Virus record (IMG/VR): IMGVR_UViG_3300025141_000426
Location: 1 to 32,789 of that record
Direction: 5' to 3' (one strand)
DNA: 32,789 bases
Source of the DNA: a virus
The translations under genes were made by a program, and so were the position numbers. Below the pieces are notes generated by a model, which had not been told where the DNA came from, did no database searches, and worked only from the letters and a program-made list of their open reading frames with translations. Shown here piece after piece: positions 22,857-30,588 of the stretch. Within the stretch, counting starts at the first letter, position 1. Every line of letters starts with the position of its first letter.

Positions 22857-25800
22857 TTAAGAACGTGTTCTAGGTAAGAAAGCTGCTGGATTCAAATAGT
22901 GTTCTACTATCTTTCCTTCTTGTTTTACACCTCTTTTTATCTCAAAATGTAAATGTACACTTTTAGAGAGTCCACTATTACCCATTTTCCCAATTACAAT
23001 ATTTCCTGCACCGGCCCCTATTTCACCTCGTTGTATTGGGTCATTTAGATTTACGGTTATCCCTTCTCGTAAAAATGCGTAACGTGTAAGGTAATAAGCA
23101 GTCCCTTCTTCAGGTGGGTCAGTATTTAATGTAGTTTTAACCTCAACATAGTTACCGTATTTACCACAAGATTCACTCTCTTGTAGTGGTTTACAACCAT
23201 CAACTACTTTACTTACTACCCCATATACCGCGGCATATATTGGTATTCCCCCGTTCTCATCGTTCGCTACTTCTAAATTATCAGAAGTAGGACAAATATC
23301 TACACCTAAATGGGTCTTTTCTGGGTCTTCGTTTGGTGTAACTATGAATGTGCCCGCACTTAAAGTAACATCCACCCATCTAACATTATCAATATCTAAT
23401 GGGGGTGTTTGGTAGGTCACACCACTTGCTATATAATTATTTTGTTTAGGGGTTAGTTTTTTCTGACTTTCTGTTGCACTTAACCCATCATAATATAAGT
23501 CTAATGGTATTTTATCTAACCTATCCTCCGCTTTTTCATATAATTTAATATTAACTCTTTGTACCAAATCACTTATAGCTGGTAGTGTTGGTCGTGGTAC
23601 TCTAACACCCTCAAATGTTGTTTCTATAGTATTTGGTCTGATTTCATGTTCAACATTAATAATTAAATAAGGCCCATTAAACATGGGTAAATATCTTAGT
23701 TGGAAATATTGGGTTGGTTGGATTGTGACGTTACCAACACATGTAACTCTTGCAGTATATGACCTACTCGCATATACATTAAATAAAGAGACTGATGCTG
23801 GAGACGCAGCTCCTCCCCCACCCGAATCTGCCATACTCTGTAATACTTTGAAACTCTCTGAAGTATTTTGGAATTGTGATTGGTCTAAAGTTATTGATTC
23901 AAAAATATTTTGGTTTGGTATACCGAAGTCTACGTTGAATCCCATGACCTTATTAGATAATTCTTTATTTCCACATTCTTGAGTGACTAGTGGTGAATTA
24001 GGTGAATTATAGTTAAATGAGTCGTTATTGTAACCATTATTAGGTGTTTTAGAATTTAACTGTGATGACGGTTTACCAACATACTGACATAAAAAAGCTG
24101 GTGCAGAATCTATATAATCTACTGTTTTAAATGTACCAAACATAGCGTTTCCTTGAGCTTGAGTGTCCGTACCTTTTTTCTCTACATTAAAGAAATTGAT
24201 ATAGGAAGGTAAGGGTATGAAATTAAAGTAATTATTAGCTAATATAATACTGAGGTAACTTGATACACTCTGAGTTAATGTTTTAGAGTTGGTGTCCGTG
24301 AAGGGAGAATCTAACTTTAATATGTCCCATATGTTAATGATTGCTTCATCCCCAATATCTTGATTTGCTCTGTCTAAAAATAAAAATTTCTCAAATAGTG
24401 TTTGGTCGGTGAGATTGGTCCCCGATACCCATCTATCATTTATTGTTTTAAATTGGTTGTACAGTTCTAATTTTAAATCGTCTGATTTAACTTCTGGTCT
24501 ATCATCAGTTATCACATCTATTGTCACATCATCTGTTTCTAGGTTTTGTTTTATGTGTTTTTTAAGGTCCTCTAGTAACATATCAATATAAAGTTCGTTT
24601 AGATTTCGTGTGGAGTGTATCTGTTGCATGAATATGTTTAAAAATTCATTTGCGGTTGTCGTTGGGTGGAGGGTCGTATATGAAGCATATAATTTAATGA
24701 AGGGTGCAAATAATCTAATGTTAGTAACATTAAATGTTATCCCACCCCCTATTTCATTACCATTAATTGTTTTGAAAAAATTATACATGGGATTGGAGTC
24801 GTCTGCTGTTATAAGTAAATTAAATTGCATGTCACCACCACCATAAAACTCACCAACCTCAAGTCTCATTGCTTGATATTCTATTGGGTTTCCGATGAAA
24901 AAATTACCACTTGTAGGTACTTGGAGTCCGTCCGCGTAAGTACCGTATATTTCACTTATATTGGTGGTACCGTCTAGGTCTGGTACTCCTCCATTAATTG
25001 TCCACATTTGGGACAATCTTTGTAGTAAAGTTTCACTATTTACAACCAAATCTAAATTAGTAGTACTTCTATGAATATATTCTACTTTTCTATTTAAGAA
25101 ATGGAACATTGTAGAGTTAAATTTTAATAGTTGTGCTTCTGCTAATATCTGACTATTTGGTGTTTGCGGGGTTTCTGTAACGGAGTTAACCCAAGTATCT
25201 TCAACAACTACTAACTCTTTAATTAACCCTTTTAACGAACCACCCAAAGCAGTAGAACCTCCTGGTTTAGAGAAAACTAAAAATTCTTGTTCAAATTCAT
25301 CTAGTTGTTCTTTATTAAATACACCCCTTAATACCTCAATAGTCTCATATATAGATTGTTGATTAAAACTCCAGTCTTCTTGTTCATTTTGTGTGTTATT
25401 AATCATTTTAAAGTATTGACCCGCAGTGGATTGATAACCTGCCTGGTGTTCAAAATACCCATAATTTGATGCTCCCCATAAAATTCTACTAGCTCCATTA
25501 TGTAGAGCTGCATTACCATATGTTGGTGCATCATAAGTAGATGCGTCTGTCCCTTGAAGTCCACCGGATGATGGGTATAGTATAGTGTACTTCTGTGGTG
25601 CTGGTTCGTTGGTTGGTGTAAGCCCAAAAGAAGGGCTTAAGATGTTAGATGAACTTAGGTAGACACTATAGAACTTTACGTCTACACCATCCGACGCAGT
25701 ATAGTTAATATCACTATTAGGTTCTATTGTTAGTTGAGCGTTTCCAGCAGCATCTATAAGGTTATTTAATACTTGTCCTGCCCCTATATTACTATAAGTA

Positions 25801-28800
25801 GTATTATTGGTTGCTATATAGTTAACAGCATCTATTAGTCCTGGGTACACACCTACTTGCATAATAGTATTGTTTGCTGTATTATCTTGTGTTACATAAG
25901 GATACGGTCCTGATGTTGACACACCACCATCACTACTTGACATGAATGAATAGTGACTAGTTGCATTTAGGGGTGCTTCATACACACTAGTCGGTCCCAC
26001 ATAACCTAATTGAGTTACCACCCCAATATCACCCCAAATAGAATTTAATGGGTCTATTTGTGTTTGGACTTCTGTTTTATATCTCCACCAAACTGACCCA
26101 ATTCTTAATATCAATGCTACTGGTAAATTATGTATAGCTGGCATTTGGTTAAACATCTGAGAGATATAGTTACCGAATTTATTATTATCCCCATCTTTAT
26201 ATAACGCTTTTTCTCTTAGTGTAGGAATTGGTAATGAATTTAAAAATAGATAAGCGGCTTGTGTGTAAGGTGATGGGGTTACGTTACTCTTCTCCGCTGC
26301 TACACCTGCCACTAATGCATTTATAAAATATGGTGTATTTAACATAGATGTCATCCTTACTGGTGGGGTTGTAATATTAGACCCCCCACCTGGTATAGTC
26401 ACTGTTGTTGGTGTTCGTTTTACTTCACCTTCTGTTATGAATTTATGTTCCACAAATGACTCATACGCTTCATTTGCGGTGGTAAGTGTGTTTAAAGCAT
26501 TTGCGTTTTCTTTTCGTTCTATTAGTTTTTCTTGGTCCGTATCTATGAATGATGAGTTTGAGTATTTAGCTTTTGTTAGATATAGAGTACTCCAAGTGTC
26601 GGTTAAAACATTTTTTTCATTTATATCATATTGTACGTTTTTGTTTATATCAAAAAATTGGTTACTTCCTAAAGTATCTCCATTAGCAAAATTCGCTCTA
26701 ACCCAATTACCAAAAATACAAGGTGCTAAGTCATATAAACCATTGGTTTTTCCATCTAATAATGCATCACTATTCTTTTCGAAACTTTGATTCTTAACTG
26801 TAAATCTTGATTTCTTATAGTTTAGGGTGAATGTTGGTTTTATTGTAAATGGGGTAACTGTTTGATACGCTGAATACAATCGCAGTCTGAATGGAGCGGA
26901 TTCGTTTAAAATCTGAAATATTTGGTTGAGTCCCCCTAGGTCCATAAAAACTTGTTTCTGGGTACTATAATTTTTAATTCGTTGATATAGGTTTAAGGCG
27001 TCATATTGTGCTAGTTCTACTATGGCAGAACCAACCCTGTTTGGTATCCCTCCCCCAAACATACCTGCGTATCTAGAAGCTAACCCACCATTTAGTGTCG
27101 CTTGTTGAGCTCTCCCTAATATTTCGAACCATATATCTAAATCTTCAACACTAGAGTATGGGGTGTCTATAGGGGGCCAATCATACACTGTTATGGGTGT
27201 CCAATCCTTATCTACACTTTCATTTGCTACTGGTGGACTAAACAAACTAAATTTATAATTCGTTGCTTTCGTATATTCTTCGACAAACTCTACTTCAGGC
27301 CATATTTTTGGGTTATTAGCTAAAGTTTGAGCTATCACATCTGACGCACCTGGATATGTTAAAACAGAATTAGTTGTAGTGCAGTTACCACCTTTTTGTT
27401 GTTCTTCAATTTTATAATATTGGGGCCATGGATAAACTATTTGGTTGGTTGCGTTGGAGTCGTCAGATGAAACTGCAACCGCTAATCTTTGTTCATTTTG
27501 TCTCTGAGCAAATGCGTCTGTATGTACATCATCTAAAAGTTTTAAAAAAGTATCTGCACCGGCTAATATTATAGCAAAAACATTTCTAATTGTAGGTTTA
27601 AATCCTATAGCTTTTTGTAATTTACCATTCAATTTATTACTCAGGTCTTCTGCCATCATTTTTGCCTTCGTATCAAAAAGTCTTTTAGTTGTTGTCCAGA
27701 TGAATAGGAAGCTACTTGCATCTCCCTGAAACATAAACCAAGGTGCGAGATTTTGTGGTAATTGGGAAGTTGTTCCTGCTCCTCCTGTTGCAAGTTGGAC
27801 GTTACCCTTTATCTGAGAATTTTCAAAAATATCGTAGGTGGGGTCACTAAATCTAGTTGCTACGGAATATTTCCCACCTTCTATTTGACTTCTCGCTTTA
27901 AAAGTAGGGTTTTGTTGTAATAGAGTAAGGTATTTTTTCACTATAGATGCTAATGCATTTTGGGCTTCCTCAACTAATTTCTGTTGTTTTTCTTGTCTTT
28001 TAGTTGGGTCTGTTTCTGAGGTGGCGGCGGACATCCCTTTTAAAGAATAAGCTTGCGTAGTAACTGTTTTACCGGTATTTGGTACTGTAGGGGTTGGTTG
28101 TCCTGGTATTGGTGGGTATGGTGGTTCGTCAACAAGTACGTTTCTAATACCCGATGATTTTGTATTACAGTATTTTCCAACCCAACCCTTCTTACCTATT
28201 ACGGCCTTTTTAAATTTTTCTAATGTTTCTTCATATTCTAATTTATGGGTGGTACTCTCCAAACTAGCTTGCCCGAAAACTTGAGCCATATCATTATCTA
28301 TAGATTGTATTTTTTCAATTAACTCTACAGTGGTATATTGTTTATTAAATAGATTATCCCCAATCAACCCCTTAGAATGGTATTCCCTATAAACCTCACC
28401 CAATACTTGTCTACCTTTAGTCATTTGTATATTACCACTATTTGGGTCTTGTTTTGTTGGGTACATATAAGGAGCTGTCACTGATTCGTGCATATTTACA
28501 TCCCTTAGCATTGCGATATGATTACCTTTAAAATCACACGTAACTAAATAATCACCAGATGCTGGGTCAAATCTTGAGATGAATTTTTCTAGTGTTAGTT
28601 GGTATTGTACTGCTTTACCGTAATAACCTTTAAGTGTTAAAAAGAATGTGGGGTATGGTAAATGGAAAAAAGCTGTGTAAGGCGTGTTAACTTTTGCTTG
28701 TTCAAATAATGTTTTACCCCTAACATCAGTAAAATTTATTGACACTTGTGGGATATAGGATGCGTTAACCTTAATACTTATTGATGTTATTCCGAAACCT

Positions 28801-29183
28801 TGAAAATCGTTTTGGTTACTTATACTGGTAGATGTTGTTACACCTTCTTTGGTTTTTGTTTTTATTTTTTGATTTACGTCTGGGTTAGTAAAAGCTTCTG
28901 TCCAATCGGAGTCAAAAGAATTCTTTCCTTTAGGTTTTAGGAAATTTAGTTCTCCATCCGCTATTTCTACACGAATTTCATCTCCTGCAGCTGCACCAAC
29001 CAATAACTTACTTCTAGGAAATATTTTGGCTGTAAGATTAGCGTACATTACAAAATCCTCTTGGTTAACCAACCTATCTTTTATAACACCATCTGCCCCC
29101 ACAACTTTATTAGGGTCTATGGACACAACGTTACCACCTATTTGAGTGGTTAATATGTTACCAGAATTTAAATTATCTGCCAT
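22857..29183 (-). CDS. Giant baseplate hub protein with C-terminal M23 peptidase domain (tail lysin)
   Basis: A 2108-aa protein. Near the N-terminus (about 130-230) lies a beta-rich domain with VSINFTDVRGKTLFEQAKVN and YPTFFLTLKGYYGKAVQYQL, a pattern of hub/tail-tip proteins. Residues about 1808-1865 resemble a hub barrel (YFQLRYLPMFNGPYLIINVE). Residues about 1957-2108 are an M23/LytM-type endopeptidase that would cut peptidoglycan cross-links at infection. Zinc ligands H1958, D1962 (HLGVD) and H2079, plus catalytic H2077 (HLHFE), are present, but the usual YAHL His is Phe here (F2037, RYAFL). The long middle is Asn/Thr/Tyr-rich without recognised domains. Its ATG overlaps the gp53-like gene by 11 bases, consistent with an assembled baseplate centre. 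Confidence 0.88.
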   Translation of the reverse strand: MADNLNSGNILTTQIGGNVVSIDPNKVVGADGVIKDRLVNQEDFVMYANLTAKIFPRSKLLVGAAAGDEIRVEIADGELNFLKPKGKNSFDSDWTEAFTNPDVNQKIKTKTKEGVTTSTSISNQNDFQGFGITSISIKVNASYIPQVSINFTDVRGKTLFEQAKVNTPYTAFFHLPYPTFFLTLKGYYGKAVQYQLTLEKFISRFDPASGDYLVTCDFKGNHIAMLRDVNMHESVTAPYMYPTKQDPNSGNIQMTKGRQVLGEVYREYHSKGLIGDNLFNKQYTTVELIEKIQSIDNDMAQVFGQASLESTTHKLEYEETLEKFKKAVIGKKGWVGKYCNTKSSGIRNVLVDEPPYPPIPGQPTPTVPNTGKTVTTQAYSLKGMSAATSETDPTKRQEKQQKLVEEAQNALASIVKKYLTLLQQNPTFKARSQIEGGKYSVATRFSDPTYDIFENSQIKGNVQLATGGAGTTSQLPQNLAPWFMFQGDASSFLFIWTTTKRLFDTKAKMMAEDLSNKLNGKLQKAIGFKPTIRNVFAIILAGADTFLKLLDDVHTDAFAQRQNEQRLAVAVSSDDSNATNQIVYPWPQYYKIEEQQKGGNCTTTNSVLTYPGASDVIAQTLANNPKIWPEVEFVEEYTKATNYKFSLFSPPVANESVDKDWTPITVYDWPPIDTPYSSVEDLDIWFEILGRAQQATLNGGLASRYAGMFGGGIPNRVGSAIVELAQYDALNLYQRIKNYSTQKQVFMDLGGLNQIFQILNESAPFRLRLYSAYQTVTPFTIKPTFTLNYKKSRFTVKNQSFEKNSDALLDGKTNGLYDLAPCIFGNWVRANFANGDTLGSNQFFDINKNVQYDINEKNVLTDTWSTLYLTKAKYSNSSFIDTDQEKLIERKENANALNTLTTANEAYESFVEHKFITEGEVKRTPTTVTIPGGGSNITTPPVRMTSMLNTPYFINALVAGVAAEKSNVTPSPYTQAAYLFLNSLPIPTLREKALYKDGDNNKFGNYISQMFNQMPAIHNLPVALILRIGSVWWRYKTEVQTQIDPLNSIWGDIGVVTQLGYVGPTSVYEAPLNATSHYSFMSSSDGGVSTSGPYPYVTQDNTANNTIMQVGVYPGLIDAVNYIATNNTTYSNIGAGQVLNNLIDAAGNAQLTIEPNSDINYTASDGVDVKFYSVYLSSSNILSPSFGLTPTNEPAPQKYTILYPSSGGLQGTDASTYDAPTYGNAALHNGASRILWGASNYGYFEHQAGYQSTAGQYFKMINNTQNEQEDWSFNQQSIYETIEVLRGVFNKEQLDEFEQEFLVFSKPGGSTALGGSLKGLIKELVVVEDTWVNSVTETPQTPNSQILAEAQLLKFNSTMFHFLNRKVEYIHRSTTNLDLVVNSETLLQRLSQMWTINGGVPDLDGTTNISEIYGTYADGLQVPTSGNFFIGNPIEYQAMRLEVGEFYGGGDMQFNLLITADDSNPMYNFFKTINGNEIGGGITFNVTNIRLFAPFIKLYASYTTLHPTTTANEFLNIFMQQIHSTRNLNELYIDMLLEDLKKHIKQNLETDDVTIDVITDDRPEVKSDDLKLELYNQFKTINDRWVSGTNLTDQTLFEKFLFLDRANQDIGDEAIINIWDILKLDSPFTDTNSKTLTQSVSSYLSIILANNYFNFIPLPSYINFFNVEKKGTDTQAQGNAMFGTFKTVDYIDSAPAFLCQYVGKPSSQLNSKTPNNGYNNDSFNYNSPNSPLVTQECGNKELSNKVMGFNVDFGIPNQNIFESITLDQSQFQNTSESFKVLQSMADSGGGGAASPASVSLFNVYASRSYTARVTCVGNVTIQPTQYFQLRYLPMFNGPYLIINVEHEIRPNTIETTFEGVRVPRPTLPAISDLVQRVNIKLYEKAEDRLDKIPLDLYYDGLSATESQKKLTPKQNNYIASGVTYQTPPLDIDNVRWVDVTLSAGTFIVTPNEDPEKTHLGVDICPTSDNLEVANDENGGIPIYAAVYGVVSKVVDGCKPLQESESCGKYGNYVEVKTTLNTDPPEEGTAYYLTRYAFLREGITVNLNDPIQRGEIGAGAGNIVIGKMGNSGLSKSVHLHFEIKRGVKQEGKIVEHYLNPAAFLPRTRS

Positions 29184-29490
29184 AATAGAGGAAGTGTTGG
29201 TCTAATTTAGATTTATAGTCCTCTAGTGATTGCATTAATGGGAAAGGTACAGTAATTATGGTACCATCTGGGATGTTCCATTCTTGCCCTCCGTATGTTG
29301 GGTTTGATTGCATTATAAGCCATCCATAATATGGTGAACCGTAGAATTGGTCTGATAACTTATCTAACCTAGTTTTTCCCACTTTGTAAATTATTTTTCT
29401 ATCACTAGATTTGGGAGTAAGTACAATGCTTGGTACCATTACATAGTCACCATTAATAATAAACTCATTATATCTGTTATAATAACTCAT
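29173..29490 (-). CDS. 53: Baseplate wedge protein, gp53-like with LysM-type fold
   Basis: A 105-aa protein resembling T4 gp53, the wedge component that carries a LysM-like domain and locks neighbouring wedges together. The LysM-like part is visible at about residues 33-85: a strand IIYKVGKTRLDKLSDQFYGS, then YYGWLIMQSN, a Pro/Gly turn (DGTIITVPFP), and a short helical tail. It lies 5 bases after the 360-aa gene and overlaps the giant hub gene by 11 bases. Size, fold pattern and neighbours all agree. T4 gp53 is longer (about 196 aa), so this is a short version. Confidence 0.82.
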   Translation of the reverse strand: MSYYNRYNEFIINGDYVMVPSIVLTPKSSDRKIIYKVGKTRLDKLSDQFYGSPYYGWLIMQSNPTYGGQEWNIPDGTIITVPFPLMQSLEDYKSKLDQHFLYYGR

Positions 29491-29495
29491 ATTTC

Positions 29496-30578
29496 TTAAC
29501 TAATGTATAATTGGTTTAACAATTTGTAATTAAACTTACTATCACTAATCCCAATATTTTTATCTCTTAGGTTAACCCTAACAGTATTCTCTGCTGTAGC
29601 TCCCGTATTAATATTATAACCCACATCAAAGTTACTATAATACCTATTCAAAACACCTTTTAATGTCTTATAACCACCATCTAACTTACTTGTAAATCTA
29701 GAAGTCATTAAACTAATATCATAATCTATCCATTCTTTTATAACATTATTTAGTTGGGGTTTAAATATTCTTATAGTGACTGGTGTAATGCCAGTAACCC
29801 CAAATTGGTCAATATTAGTTAAATCATTATACAATGTACTTTTTCTATACTTAAGTAACTCGTGTAGTTCTGGTTTATAACCAAATGTAAAAGAATCGGC
29901 TTCATTTGTGTAGATTATAGGACTAAAGAAAATGTATTCTCCATTAGATGGGTAGTTTTTAGTAAATCCAGAATTAACATGATTATTAATGAAAATATTT
30001 AAATAACCATTACTAAGGTCATAATTATTTCTTACAACATTTAAAGTACTGCCTGTTAATTGGAATGCTACCACCCTCCCACCATTTGGGTTTATGTATT
30101 GTCCATCATAGTTATTATTTACAACAAAATTAAGTTTGTCTGCTGTAGTGACTAGTTTATGTTGTGAATCTCTCAAACTATTAACTAAGGTCATAGTTTG
30201 TGTTATGGTATTATTTAATTGTGTTTCTAATGTATTATATAGTACATTTTTGACATATTGTTTTTCAAACTCTGTTGGTGAACATATATTTAATTTGGTT
30301 TGTATGGTGGTTGTTTCAGCACTTATATTATTTTTGACTGTCTCGTAATAAGTTGTAATTCTACTTATTATTTTATTTGGTATTCCAACCAAATTACCAT
30401 TAGAGTTACTACCTAGAATTCCTGTTTTATAATTTCTAGAAAACATAACTTCCTCCACTAGACCCATACTGTGGTATAGAAATGCATCATTTAATCTATT
30501 TTTCACATCCAAAGAATATGAATGACTTTCGTCGACGAAAGCATTTAAAAGGTTTTTATAATTTATTGTATAATCCAT
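29496..30578 (-). CDS. Putative virion structural protein, 360 aa
   Basis: I do not recognise this family. The 360-aa protein has a helical N-terminal half (for example NVLYNTLETQLNNTITQTMT, then LVNSLRDSQHKL) followed by a beta-rich, Asn/Tyr-rich half (NGEYIFFSPIIYTNEADSF). No membrane segment or signal peptide is seen. It lies 10 bases after the large structural gene and 5 bases before the gp53-like gene, in the middle of baseplate genes, so a baseplate or tail-tube-terminus role is likely. A T4 counterpart cannot be named from the sequence. The leader AATATAAGAA before ATG has no Shine-Dalgarno. Confidence 0.78.
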   Translation of the reverse strand: MDYTINYKNLLNAFVDESHSYSLDVKNRLNDAFLYHSMGLVEEVMFSRNYKTGILGSNSNGNLVGIPNKIISRITTYYETVKNNISAETTTIQTKLNICSPTEFEKQYVKNVLYNTLETQLNNTITQTMTLVNSLRDSQHKLVTTADKLNFVVNNNYDGQYINPNGGRVVAFQLTGSTLNVVRNNYDLSNGYLNIFINNHVNSGFTKNYPSNGEYIFFSPIIYTNEADSFTFGYKPELHELLKYRKSTLYNDLTNIDQFGVTGITPVTIRIFKPQLNNVIKEWIDYDISLMTSRFTSKLDGGYKTLKGVLNRYYSNFDVGYNINTGATAENTVRVNLRDKNIGISDSKFNYKLLNQLYIS

Positions 30579-30588
30579 TTCTTATATT

